Positions 46,417 through 57,110 of a stretch of 64,000 nucleotides of DNA are shown in pieces. The notes beneath the pieces were generated by a model. The model saw only the letters and a list, made by a program, of their open reading frames with translations. It was not told the DNA's origin and ran no database searches. The DNA comes from Pseudoips prasinana (Eukaryota > Arthropoda > Insecta > Lepidoptera > Nolidae): contig OX621266.1 in NCBI GenBank assembly GCA_951640165.1, positions 7,688,001 to 7,752,000 of the forward strand, in the 5' to 3' direction. Every line of letters begins with the position of its first letter. Positions within the stretch are counted from its first letter, which is position 1. The position numbers were made by a program, and so were the translations under genes.

Positions 46417-47447
46417 TTTGGTTCAAAAACAGGTTTTTAGACCAAATTTCAATTTTTTTTTAAGAACATTTCGCATTTTTTGATCGTTTCTGTATAGCCT
46501 TCGTTGAGGCGCGTCCTTGGACACCCCGTTCGCGGTAATCGGACAACAGAAACTTCAAAAAATTGGCATAATAGTTTATTTTCATACAAAATCTTAACAA
46601 CAAAATTGCACCTAAGCTCGGGAACATTTCTTTAGAAAACAGTAATTCATCACACAATTTTTTCAATTTTAGCCTTTACACTAAATATTTTTGTATTGTA
46701 ATTTGTAATCTGACTATACATAACCCGTGGGCACGAAAAAATATGTTCTCCTGGCCCCAAGAAAATTAAAGAAAATTGATTTTCCCGTATTTTCTTAGCA
46801 ATTTACACGCAAAACCGCAAGTCGATTCTGCGTGTTAATTGCAATTGCAAAATGAATAACCCATATTTCGGCAAAAAATTTGGTTCAAAAACAGGTTTTT
46901 AGACCAAATTTCAATTTTTTTTTAAGAACACTTCGCATTTTTTGATCGTTTCTGTATAGCCCTCGGTGAGGCGCGTCCTTGGACACCCCGTTTGCGGTAA
47001 TCGGACGACAGAAACGTCAAAAAATTGGCATAATAGTTTATTTTCATACAAAATCTTAACAACAAAATTGCACCTAAGCTCGGGAACATTTCTTTAGAAA
47101 ACAGTAATTCATCACACAATTTTTTCAATTTTAGCCTTTACATTAAATATTTTTGTATTGTAATTTGTAATCTGACTATACCTAACGCGTAGGCATGAAA
47201 TATGTACTCCCGGCCCCAAGAAAATTAAAGAAAATCGATTTTCCCGTATTTTCTTAGCAATTTACACGCAAAACCGCAAGACGATACTGCGTGTTAATTG
47301 CAATTGTAAAATGAATAACCCATATTTCGGCAAAAAACTTGGTTCAAAAACAGGTTTTTACACCAAATTTCAAATTTTTTTCAAGGACACCCCTTGTTTT
47401 TTGATCGTTTCTGTATAGCCTTTGGTGAGGTGCGTCCCTATAAATTT
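46417..47447 (+). repeat. About 460-bp satellite, direct orientation
   Basis: The array continues after the transposon for about 2.2 units and ends at GTCCCTATAAAT, where orientation flips. Confidence 0.9.
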
Positions 47448-48396
47448 TGTTGTTAAGATTTTGTATGAAAATAAACTATTATGCCAATTTTTTGACGTTT
47501 CTGTCGTCCGATTACCGCAAACGGGGTGTCCAAGGACGCGCCTCACCGAGGGCTATACAGAAACGATCAAAAAATGCGAAGTGTTCTTAAAAAAAAATTG
47601 AAATTTTGTCTAAAAACCTGTTTTTGAACCAAATTTTTTGCCGAAATATGGGTTATTCATTTTGCAATTGCAATTAACACTAAAAACCGACTTGCGCTTT
47701 TGCGTGTAAATTGCTAAGAAAATACGGGAAAATCGATTTTCTTTAATTTTCTTGGGGCCGGGAGTACATATTTCATGCCTACGCGTTAGGTATAGTCAGA
47801 TTACAAATTACAATACAAAAATATTTAATGTAAAGGCTAAAATTGAAAAAATTGTGTGATGAATTACTGTTTTCTAAATAAATGTTCCCGAGCTTAGGTG
47901 CAATTTTGTTGTTAAGATTTTGTATGAAAATAAACTATTATGCCAATTTTTTGACGTTTCTGTCGTCCGATTACCGCAAACGGGGTGTCCAAGGACGCGC
48001 CTCACCGAGGGCTATACAGAAACGATAAAAAAATGCGAAAAGTTCTTGAAAAAAAATTGAAATTTTGTCTAAAAACCTGTTTTTGAACCAAATTTTTTGC
48101 CGAAATATGGGTTATTCATTTTGCAATTGCAATTAACACGCAGAATCGACTTGCGGTTTTGCGTGTAAATTGCTAAGAAAATACGGGAAAATCAATTTTC
48201 TTTAATTTTCTTGGGGCCAGGAGAACATATTTTTTCGTGCCCACGGGTTATGTATAGTCAGATTACAAATTACAATACAAAAATATTTAGTGTAAAGGCT
48301 AAAATTGAAAAAATTGTGTGATGAATTACTGTTTTCTAAAGAAATGTTCCCGAGCTTAGGTGCAATTTTGTTGTTAAGATTTTGTATGATAATAAA
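47448..48396 (-). repeat. About 460-bp satellite, inverted orientation
   Basis: Two units on the opposite strand, joined directly to the previous array at about 47448. The run is cut at 48396 by the non-LTR insertion and resumes at 54000. Confidence 0.9.
48389..48396. repeat. Target site duplication (left), 8 bp
   Basis: ATAATAAA also occurs at 54000-54007 on the other side of the intact non-LTR element. In uninterrupted satellite units the same word is present once. Confidence 0.75.
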
Positions 48397-48946
48397 TAAA
48401 AAAATAAATAAAAATAAAAAAAGGTTTATTCCCAACAAGCACAGATAATCCTTAACTTAGTTTAAATCTAAGACAATATAACTAATTACGTTTAGTTTAT
48501 ATAATACTAATGAAGCATGCAACATTATTAGTACTAGCTAGGAAAGGCGTCTACCTCAGCAAATGTTACAGTAAATAATAATAATTACTGCAACGCTGAT
48601 CTTCCGATAGCGCTTTAAAAAAACTACTAATTAAATTACAAAATTATCATGCGTATCGACCTGTAGTAGCGTTTGGTTGCGACTCCAACCACTTTAAATG
48701 TCATCAAAGAGAATATAAACAACTAGTATTGCGTCATTGCTGTGTTTACCTATCAAAAACTGTCAAAGTATAAAATATTACGATAAATATGAATGTGAAT
48801 GTGGGCAGTTTAATAAGAGAAAGATCCTTGCCACGTGTTTTGTGATATTTACATGATCCGGGCAGTTTAATAATAAAATAAGAAAAAGACCGGAAATACT
48901 TGCTATGGCCTTGGCTAGCGACGTGCATAACCTAAGTAAGTTACAA

Positions 48947-51802
48947 TTACAATTGATCAGTTTTTTGTTTTTCGAGTAAATGCGTCCTGAAATGTTCTTT
49001 AAAGCAATGTTTTGTTCGCAGCGCACGAAGAGGCGGCAATAAAACGTTCCAGATATGACTAGCGGCGAATCGGAAACTGCCGCGGAACGCATTAGTCCTA
49101 TGTTTAGGAGTTATCAATAGGTACGAAGAGGCTCTAGTTTTATGTGAGTTCTGATCATGCGACCAAGTCAATTTATTATATAGATAACCTGGTTTACCTG
49201 TTGCCACCACACCAAATAGCAGAGTAGCAAGATGTAGTTTTCTGCGAGCCATCATTTTTAGCATATTACCACTATTCAGATAAGGGGTTATGTGTGATCT
49301 AGGAGGCACATTGTAGCAGAATCTAGCACATGCGTTCTGAACTCTTTGTATTAGCCTCTCAGTTCGAGCAAGCAGACATGTCCCATACATTGTGTCGGCA
49401 TAGTTTAGTTTTGAGAGGATGAGAGACTCACAGAGCATAATCCGCACATCAACACTAATGTATGGGCGAACCCGGTAGAGTAGCTTGAGACGATAGAAAC
49501 AGTTTTGTACAGCTTGTACAACATGTGTTTCAAATTTTAACTGACCATCAAAAACAACCCCAAGGTTTCGTGCCTCCATTACCCGCTCTATCAAACAGTC
49601 TCCTATTTTAACGATAGGGGGTTTCTGTTCTACCTGCTTGATGATATTTCTAGATCCCATTAGTATATGTTTGGATTTACTAGGATTTAGCACTAATGAG
49701 TTCTGAGAAGCCCAGTTTGCAACACTCTCTAAATCATCATTCATATTTTTTACAGAAAGCTCACAATCAGATGGATGAAAGGAAATGAAAAGCTGGAGGT
49801 CATCAGCATAGAGATGATATTTACAGTGTTTTATGACAGTGGTGATATCTGTACTGTATAAGATGAAAAGTATTGGCCCCAATATCGATCCCTGAGGAAC
49901 TCCTCTTGACACTCGGGAGTAAGAGGAAGAGGCTTCGTTACCACTCCGATCATTTCTTATCCGAACGAACTGATACCTATCACTGAGATAGCTATGAAAC
50001 CATTTGACTGTTTCCGCTGTGCAACCGTAGTATGCAAGTTTAGATAGCAATAGTGAAACATTTATAGAGTCAAACGCACGAGAAAAATCAAGTAAGGTTA
50101 GTATGGACCCTTTGCCCTGATCTCCAGCCTCAAGCAGATTATCCACAACATCAATCAAGGCCGAGGAGGTACTATAACCCCCTCGGAATCCTGACTGATG
50201 TGTAGGTAATATATTAAACTGCTCGAGATACTTGGTTAACTGGTCACACACCACCCGCTCTAAGATTTTAGACAAGCAGGGTAATAAGGATATTGGACGT
50301 AGGTCACCTGGCCCAGTGGGACTAGAATTTTTGGCTATAGGCTTTACGATTGCTATCTTCCATAGATCCGGAAATTTTGATGTTAACAATGACTTATTTA
50401 TAATACTGGTAATTGAGGTAAGCGTATGAGGTAGAGTCAACAGAAGCATCGCCAGAGATATGTCATCCACTCCCATAGCATTTGATTTTAATTTTTTTAT
50501 GATTTTTAGTACCTCATTCTCAGTTACAAGCCCAAGATGAAATTGACCACTACCAAATCTGTTATGCTCATAGAAAGTCAACTGGGATATTGAAATATTA
50601 TCTGGGCCAGATATCTCCAAAAAATATTTATTCAAGATATCAGGATTACTGCAGTTTTTAGGTAAATCTGGGTAATGAGTATTTTTTTTACTGAGTGTAG
50701 TTTTTAAATTTTTCCATAACATTTTAGGTTGTTTAATATTTTTATTAATATAATGTTTGTAATAAGCTGTTTTTTCACGTTCAAGAGCAGCTCTGACTTC
50801 ATATTTTAAATGCTTATAGAAGTCAATATGGACAGTAGACTTAGTTAATCTAGACCTATTTTGATACCTGTCACGTGTACGCATCATTTCCCTGATTGTA
50901 TCTGTAATCCACGGAAGGCATCGTTCTTTTATTAATATTTTCTTTAAAGGAGAATGCAAGTCAAAAAGAGTAATTATGTATTTATTAAATGTTTCTACCA
51001 TATTATTAATATCATCTAATTTGATAATAGAGTCCCAATCCATATTGCCCAGATCCTGTAGGAAGATTTCATGGACAATGTCACCCAATGGCCGGAAGGT
51101 GATCCAGTGGGGAGGAGGCCTTTCTATCTTAAAATTAAATACAGCCGAAACAATCGCATGTTGACCAAGCTCTGGTATGTGCGTTACTGTGATTTCACGT
51201 GCTTGGGCATCAGTACAGATAAGGTCTATCAATGTTGCACTGTGGTCTGTAAAATGAGTTGGTTTAGATACAATATTGACTAGACTCGAACTCCGCAGGA
51301 AACAGTCAAGTAGTTTGGTTTTGTTCTCAGAGTGATTGAGCCAATTTATATTAAAATCCCCCATGAATATAATTTTATCAACACCAGAGAAAGTAGTGAT
51401 AGAATCCGTGATAGCATCAAAGAAAACATTCACATCTAAATGTGGTGGCCTATATGCAGTTCCTATTATTAATGAATTGCAGTTTATTTTCAACCTGAGC
51501 CACATCTGTTCCACAGAGGGTGCGGGTGGATGCGGGGCAGTAGTAACTCTTAATCCTTTGCGGATATAGAAACCTACGCCGCCACCGCGGCCGCGCTTTA
51601 TGTGTGGTGGTCGAGGTAGATGTCTGAGCCTGAAGTTGGGGACTGAAGGTGCACATCCTTCACCTCCCTTCTTGAGCCAAGTCTCATTTATCGCCATAAT
51701 GTCCACACCTAATCCTTCCATGGCCACAATGAATTCCTCATGCCTTGATCCAAGTGAGCCCGCATTGAAAAGCCCAACCTTAAATAGCTTATTATGATTC
51801 AT
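48947..51802 (-). CDS. ORF2 (APE endonuclease + RT), intact
   Basis: ATG at 51800-51802 on the minus strand; 951 codons. The APE endonuclease is complete: N-terminal VGLFNAGSL, catalytic Glu in NETWLKKGG, HLPRPPHIKRGRGGGVGF, GDFNINWL, and a terminal GQHAIVSAV where other elements have SDH. The RT has LRPISLLPCLSKILER, SGFRGGYSTSSALID, LLDFSRAFDSIN, GVPQGSILGPILF and active site HLYADDLQLFISF, then a thumb region and a basic C-terminus. No RNase H domain is present, as in CR1/Jockey-type elements. No stop or frameshift interrupts it. It would nick DNA and copy its RNA at AT-rich targets such as ATAATAAA. Confidence 0.9.
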   Translation of the reverse strand: MNHNKLFKVGLFNAGSLGSRHEEFIVAMEGLGVDIMAINETWLKKGGEGCAPSVPNFRLRHLPRPPHIKRGRGGGVGFYIRKGLRVTTAPHPPAPSVEQMWLRLKINCNSLIIGTAYRPPHLDVNVFFDAITDSITTFSGVDKIIFMGDFNINWLNHSENKTKLLDCFLRSSSLVNIVSKPTHFTDHSATLIDLICTDAQAREITVTHIPELGQHAIVSAVFNFKIERPPPHWITFRPLGDIVHEIFLQDLGNMDWDSIIKLDDINNMVETFNKYIITLFDLHSPLKKILIKERCLPWITDTIREMMRTRDRYQNRSRLTKSTVHIDFYKHLKYEVRAALEREKTAYYKHYINKNIKQPKMLWKNLKTTLSKKNTHYPDLPKNCSNPDILNKYFLEISGPDNISISQLTFYEHNRFGSGQFHLGLVTENEVLKIIKKLKSNAMGVDDISLAMLLLTLPHTLTSITSIINKSLLTSKFPDLWKIAIVKPIAKNSSPTGPGDLRPISLLPCLSKILERVVCDQLTKYLEQFNILPTHQSGFRGGYSTSSALIDVVDNLLEAGDQGKGSILTLLDFSRAFDSINVSLLLSKLAYYGCTAETVKWFHSYLSDRYQFVRIRNDRSGNEASSSYSRVSRGVPQGSILGPILFILYSTDITTVIKHCKYHLYADDLQLFISFHPSDCELSVKNMNDDLESVANWASQNSLVLNPSKSKHILMGSRNIIKQVEQKPPIVKIGDCLIERVMEARNLGVVFDGQLKFETHVVQAVQNCFYRLKLLYRVRPYISVDVRIMLCESLILSKLNYADTMYGTCLLARTERLIQRVQNACARFCYNVPPRSHITPYLNSGNMLKMMARRKLHLATLLFGVVATGKPGYLYNKLTWSHDQNSHKTRASSYLLITPKHRTNAFRGSFRFAASHIWNVLLPPLRALRTKHCFKEHFRTHLLEKQKTDQL

Positions 51803-52381
51803 TTAAGTAATATTAAGTTCATATAGTTGTGTATAAGTTTAAGACAGTTATGAATGAAATGTGTTATTACTTTGAAGACAAGAATAAAATAATATAGGCA
51901 ATGTACTGTGTGAGTATCATGTATGTATAATATATTATGTAATAGAGGATTGGAGTAGCAACGACACGCGCAATACAAATATGTTACATTAATGTGTAAA
52001 TAAATTAAATTGAATATGACAGCTACAATTAAATAGAGTCTGCGGGTATCCCTGTGTGCAACACCGGGCCATGATACTATTAAAAATAATAACACACACC
52101 AAAAATTAAAGTACACAAGTGAATAGCTAGAGGAAAATGTAGGATATACTTTAACAAAATCATATGCAAAATTAGAATTCATAATATCAAACTGCACCAT
52201 ACTACAATACACGAATGTACTACAATATGGAACAAAAATATTTTTTATACAGTAGGTTCGGTATTGTACAAAGTTGTGAATTTCCAAAACAACAATAATA
52301 ATAATAATTAATAAAATACATTTGTCTACTAGGAGAATAAGACTAGCAATAGCCAGCTGAGAGATTTTAAGGAGATGGGAA
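51803..52381 (-). other. 579-base region between ORF1 and ORF2
   Basis: AT-rich and without a convincing gene. One open frame (51799-52422) overlaps it, with hydrophobic residues that look like translated AT-rich sequence. A spacer this long means ORF2 is unlikely to be reached by simple stop-start reinitiation. Confidence 0.5.
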
Positions 52382-53482
52382 CTAGACCGCCTCGGCACTA
52401 ATTGGCCCTTTGCCAAAAACACGCTTGAGATCGAGTTCTGACCGGATAGAGTACGTGGCTTTCCCGACGTCCTGCTTTGCTAGAATCCGTCCCTGCTGAG
52501 TCCATACAAACTTCCAGTTTAGACGCTTCTTTTCCTCACGTGCTTTAAATAACAATTGCTTATTAGCCCTTGTTAAACGTTCGTTAATATAGAACGGACG
52601 CGACTCGTTAGCGATACCAAAATCGGCTGTGTTGGCTCCACGTCTCGTTCGCATATTTTTGAGTAATAAGTCCCGAACCGCGCTACGAGTCAGGCGGACC
52701 ACCAGTGGCCTAGGACGTCCGCCCTCCGCCCCATCTTCTCCCGGTGCTCCGCGGTTACGCAGGATGGATCCTACACGCTCGGCTGATACAACGTCACGTT
52801 CATCGAGACTAATCCCAAGTTTTTGGCTAATGAGCGAAACAATATGCAAGGGATTTTCACCCTTGGATTCGGGGACGTTTGTGATCTCCACATCATTTCT
52901 TAGCAGCTGCTGGTCCCTGTCATTCAACTCCAACCGAAGTTGGGTAATAATTTGATCAGGTATGATGGCTTGAGATAGACTTTTACCGGCATCAGTTTCC
53001 AACATAGCCACCCTACTCTCTAATGCCTCTATCCGCCCGTCAAACGACTCTTGGGATGCAGCTATTTTGTCGCTTTTGGTCTCCAAGCTTTCGAGACGAG
53101 TCACAATGTCATTCTGGGTTGTGTTCAACTTATCCAGATCCCTCCGTAAACACACCAATTCTCCCTGCAAAGTGGTCATCATTTTTTCCATTTTAAGCTC
53201 AAACAATTCAAGCTGCTGACTCAGCTCATTGTAGGTGGTTGTGTTTGGTGAATTTATACCTTTTTTGTGTAGATTGGATTCTATTCTTGGTCTGACTGGT
53301 GTTTCTGAGCTATTATCCCTGGGCTTATTTTTTTTACAGTCTGGACAGAGCCAGCTATCTCCTACATGATCAGCTTTAGATATTCTTAAGCATAAATGGT
53401 GATATACACATGTGCATTTCGAACAGCTAACGCCATCTGTCTGACCAATAAATTTTTTGCAAGCTCCACAGGAACGCGGCAT
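52382..53482 (-). CDS. ORF1 with N-terminal PHD-like zinc finger and coiled coil
   Basis: I chose the ATG at 53480-53482 (MPRSCGACKKFIG); the frame extends upstream only from a TTG. The protein has 366 residues. Residues 5-50 form a PHD-like C4HC3 pattern (CGAC, CSKC, H and C, CPDCKK). From about 85 to 210 are heptad-like repeats (LELFELKMEKMM, then SLETKSDKIAAS) consistent with a coiled coil. The C-terminal third resembles the conserved part of L1/CR1-type ORF1 proteins (LLRNDVEITNVPESKGENP; RPLVVRLTRSAVRDLLLKN; FYINERLTRANKQLLFKAR). The likely role is RNA binding and assembly of the ribonucleoprotein. Confidence 0.85.
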   Translation of the reverse strand: MPRSCGACKKFIGQTDGVSCSKCTCVYHHLCLRISKADHVGDSWLCPDCKKNKPRDNSSETPVRPRIESNLHKKGINSPNTTTYNELSQQLELFELKMEKMMTTLQGELVCLRRDLDKLNTTQNDIVTRLESLETKSDKIAASQESFDGRIEALESRVAMLETDAGKSLSQAIIPDQIITQLRLELNDRDQQLLRNDVEITNVPESKGENPLHIVSLISQKLGISLDERDVVSAERVGSILRNRGAPGEDGAEGGRPRPLVVRLTRSAVRDLLLKNMRTRRGANTADFGIANESRPFYINERLTRANKQLLFKAREEKKRLNWKFVWTQQGRILAKQDVGKATYSIRSELDLKRVFGKGPISAEAV

Positions 53483-53999
53483 TGTGCAATGCGCTTGAGT
53501 CGACCTCGCCAATTATAGGTAACTACGTAATACAGTTATTCACAGCTAGATGTCGCACGGAGACAAATGATAGATAGTGTTACTGTGTTCGGATTGTGGA
53601 CATTAGATGTCACTAGTGTACTGTTGTTATCTCAGATGTTTATCGAGATGAAGGGAATTTGCTTCAGCTGTTCACACCACTATATCGAGAGGACAAGAGC
53701 GCACATTTGTTAAACACTGTTTAGAGTTAATCACAGGGTTTGTTACAAATCACTTTTATAATTTAATAATAGGGTAGATTCATTTATGTCCGTAGTTACT
53801 AAGTTATGTATTATCGTTTTTAAGCAATTTTTAATGTACATAAACACTGTCCAATAATGTTTGTGACGTATTAAAGTCCACTGAGTTAATTTGCACAGAC
53901 ACTGTCGCTTAATACTTTTTATTTAATAAAAAAAAACAATAGTTAAGACCCGCTACTACTTTTACGTCAATATCGCACGGTTGGTCACGTGGTAATCCT
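53483..53999 (-). other. 5' UTR of the intact non-LTR element
   Basis: About 517 bases between the element start (53999) and ORF1. I looked for the HDV-like layout found in the TRAS-like copies and did not find it. Confidence 0.6.
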
Positions 54000-54449
54000 A
54001 TAATAAACTATAATGCCAATTTTTTTACGGTTCTTTCGTCCGATTACCGCGAACCGGGTAACCAAGGACGCGCCTCACCAAGGGCTATACAGAAACGATC
54101 CAAAAATGCGAAATGTTCTTGAAAAAAAATTGAAATTTGGTCTAAAAACCTGTTTTTGAACCAAATTTTTTGCCGAAATATGGGTTATTGATTTTGCAAT
54201 TGCAATTAACACGCAGAATCGACTTGCGATTTTGCGTGTAAATTGCTAAGAAAATACGGGAAAATCGATTTTCTTTAATTTTCTTGGGGCCGGAAGAACA
54301 TATTATTTCGTGCCCACGCGTTTGGTATAGTCAGATTACAAATTACAATACAAAAATATTTAGTGTAAAGGCTAAAATTTAAAAAATTGTGTGATGAATT
54401 ACTGTTTTCTAAAGAAATGTTCCCGAGCTTAGGTGCAATTTTGTTGTAA
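54000..54449 (-). repeat. About 460-bp satellite, inverted; starts with the right target duplication
   Basis: ATAATAAA (54000-54007) and the rest of one inverted unit up to TTTTGTTG, where the piggyBac-type relict begins. Confidence 0.9.
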
Positions 54450-55065
54450 CCCTTGGTTACTACTCATGGGTCTATGTGACCCTGTAAGATTTAGATATAC
54501 CATTTTTATACAATAACTCTTAGACAACCCCACTCCCCCGCTCGTGTATTCTCAGTATTGCGCACGCGCTTGCACGTGGTAGGTGTGTCCAGGCGATCTG
54601 TGCTTATTTCGCGTCATAATAACAGTGACAGGGTAACGTTGACCCTTGAATAGCAACTACGTCGGTAAGTGAAACATATATGATTATATATGAAAACGTT
54701 TTACTGGATGTAAAATATAGTTCAAACTGCCGATGCCTGAAAGACCTGTCCCAGTTGTCCCTAATGTGGCATCTAAAAGAAAGCGTTGCAGTATTATGCC
54801 CCTATAAAAAGACGGAAAACCAATGCCATTTGTTATCATTGTAAAATTCCGATTTGCAATACATGTGCAGTAATTGTTTGCCCAAGTTGTTTAGATAAGA
54901 ATTAATTGTGTCTCATGCTACAACTAAATACATCTATTTACATAACGTGTAGTTTTTTTTACTGTAAACCTATTTATAAAAAATATAAACAATGTTTTTA
55001 AAGGAGGGTCAGAATGACCCTTGAATAGTGATTGTGTAAAAAATATTTTGAGTATTAACCAAGGG
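54450..55065 (+). mobile_element. piggyBac-type nonautonomous element at TTAA
   Basis: The ends are inverted: CCCTTGGTTACTACTCA (54450-54466) and TGAGTATTAACCAAGGG (55049-55065). The right flank is TTAA (55066-55069). The left flank is TAA, with one T lost relative to the satellite sequence TTGTTAAGATT. So the insertion lies at a TTAA of a satellite unit, as piggyBac elements require. GTGACCCT/AGGGTC-like subterminal repeats occur near both ends, and TGACCCTTGAATAG occurs at 54640 and 55013. Confidence 0.8.
54733..54905 (+). pseudogene. Relic of a piggyBac transposase C-terminus (Cys-rich domain)
   Basis: Two frames together recall the end of a piggyBac transposase. The first starts MPERPVPVV and reaches a Lys/Arg-Cys stretch. 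The second, after a frame change near 54800, has CYHC, CNTC and CPSC pairs before TAA (54903-54905). The order matches the C-terminal cysteine-rich domain that binds the element's ends. The DDD catalytic core is absent, so the element must rely on transposase from elsewhere. Confidence 0.6.
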
Positions 55066-55069
55066 TTAA

Positions 55070-55407
55070 GATTTTGTATGAAAATAAACTATTATGCCAA
55101 TTTTTTGACGGTACTTTCGTCCGATTACCGCGAACGGGATTTATAGGGACGCGCCTCACCAAAGGCTATACAGAAACGTTTGGTATAGTCAGATTACAAA
55201 TTACAATACAAAAATATTTAGTGTTAAGGCTAAAATTTAAAAAATTGTGTGATGAATTACTGTTTTCTAAAGAAATGTTCCCGAGCTTAGGTGCAATTTT
55301 GTTGTTAAGATTTTGTATGAAAATAAACTATTATGCCAATTTTTTGACGGTACTTTCGTCCGATTACCGCGAACGGGATTTATAGGGACGCGCCTCACCA
55401 AAGGCTA
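55070..55407 (-). repeat. About 460-bp satellite, inverted, rearranged
   Basis: A partial unit (55070-55180) is joined within CAGAAACG to another partial unit that ends at AAAGGCTA, where the 243-bp satellite starts. The joint uses the shared GACGCGCCT box. Confidence 0.85.
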
Positions 55408-56110
55408 GGCGCGTCTTTCGACACCTCACTCGCGCATATAGGATCCCGTTCCGATTTTTAGTGAATATTTTTAAACCGCGATTTCAAAAACCCAAAACAA
55501 ACGAAACTAACCCCCCCAAACCTTGGATTTATTTGTAAGTAGTTCAATTTATAGCATTTTTACAGCGATTTCACAAGCTTTTTCAACGTAACCTCACTTT
55601 TTTGCACGGCGCCTTCTGCGCTATAATTTTTATCGGATAGATCTCGGCTAGGCGCGTCTTTCGACACCTCACTCGCGCATATAGGATCCCGTTCCGATTT
55701 TTAGTGAATATTTTTAAACTGCGATTTCAAAAACCCAAAACCAACGAACCTAACCCCCCCAAACCTTGGATTTTTTTGTAAGTAGTTCAATTTATAGCAT
55801 TTTTACAGCGATTTCACAAGCTTTTTCAACGTAACCTCACTTTTTTGCACGGCGCCTTCTGCGCTATAATTTTTATCGGATAGATCTCGGCTAGGCGCGT
55901 CTTTCGACACCTCACTCGCGCATATAGGATCCCGTTCCGATTTTTAGTGAATATTTTTAAACCGCGATTTCAAAAACCCAAAACCAACGAACCTAACCCC
56001 CCCAAACCTTGGATTTTTTTGTAAGTAGTTCAATTTATAGCATTTTTACAGCGATTTCACAAGCTTTTTCAACGTAACCTCACTTTTTTGCACGGCGCCT
56101 TCTGCGCTAT
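55408..56110 (-). repeat. 243-bp satellite, about 2.9 units, one orientation
   Basis: GGCGCGTCTTTCGACACCTC recurs at 55408, 55651 and about 55893. These are inverse copies of the array at 58412-59810. Confidence 0.92.
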
Positions 56111-57110
56111 ATTTTCTATTCAACAATTCCGGAGCTTAGGTGCAATTTCTATGTTCTAATTTAGTATGGAGAAGGGGTATGTAGGCCAATTTTTGAAGTT
56201 TTTGTCGTCCGATTTCCGCGAACGGGGTGTCCAGGGACGCGCCTCACCGAGGGCTATACAAAAACGTTCAAAAGTGGAGGGGTGTTTATGAAAAAAATTT
56301 GAAAAAAGGTCCAAAAACCTGTTTTTGCACCAGAATTTATGCCGAAATTTGGGTTATTTAAGTTATACTGTAACTAATAGGTATGAATTATGCTCCGGGA
56401 TGCGGCCAGACAGTTGTAGAAGCGATCTAGTCGCTTTTGTCGTACAACTCGGCAACTAATTAGTGTCAAACGATTAAACAAATGCAATTTTGCGTGTAAA
56501 GTGTCTGGTAAACACGGGAAAATCGACTTTCTACAATTTTCCTGGGGCCGGGAGTAAAAATATTTTGCCCACACGTTAGGTACAGTCAAAAGACAGATTA
56601 CAACACAAAAATAATAATCAAAAACGGCCAAAAATTGAAAAATTGTGTTGTAAGTTTATATTTTCTATACAACAATTCCGGAGCTTAGGTGCAATTTCTA
56701 TGTTCTAATTTAGTATGGAGAAGGGGTATGTAGGCCAATTTTTGAAGTTTTTGTCGTCCGATTTCCGCGAACGGGGTGTCCAGGGACGCGCCTCACCGAG
56801 GGCTATACAAAAACGTTCAAAAATGGAGGGGTGTTTATGAAAAAAATTTGAAAAAAGGTCCAAAAACCTGTTTTTGCACCAGAATTTATGCCGAAATTTG
56901 GGTTATTTAAGTTATACTGTAACTAATAGGTATGAATTATGCTCCGGGATGCGGACAGACAGTTGTAGAAGCGATCTAGTCGCTTTTGTCGTACAACTCG
57001 GCAACTAATTAGTGTCAAACGATTAAACAAATGCAATTTTGCGTGTAAAGTGTCTGGTAAACACGGGAAAATCGACTTTCTACAATTTTCCTGGGGCCGG
57101 GAGTAAAAAT
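56111..57110 (-). repeat. 549-bp satellite, about 1.8 units, relative of the 460-bp satellite
   Basis: CAACAATTCCGGAGCTTAGG recurs at 56121 and 56670. It shares GGAGCTTAGGTGCAATTT and GGTGTCCAGGGACGCGCCTC with the 460-bp satellite but has its own middle (GCTCCGGGATGCGG, GCGATCTAGTCGC). Confidence 0.88.

Larger units (their letters stand above)
48397..53999 (-). mobile_element. Complete non-LTR retrotransposon (CR1/Jockey-like), both ORFs intact
   Basis: The minus-strand insertion in a 460-bp satellite unit is about 5.6 kb. It has a roughly 520-base 5' UTR, ORF1 with a PHD-like zinc finger, a 579-base inter-ORF region, an intact EN-RT ORF2, a 3' UTR and a (TTTTA/TTTAT)n tail (48397-48423). 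ATAATAAA flanks both ends. Intact frames and a perfect target duplication indicate a young insertion. Confidence 0.88.

Noticed and set aside
51799..52422. 207-codon hydrophobic frame between ORF1 and ORF2
   Set aside because: It overlaps the end of ORF1 in another frame and has the residue make-up expected of translated AT-rich sequence.
53483..53999. Search for an HDV-like ribozyme at the 5' end of the intact minus-strand non-LTR element
   Set aside because: No matching P1 partner for the first bases and no P3/L3 block.
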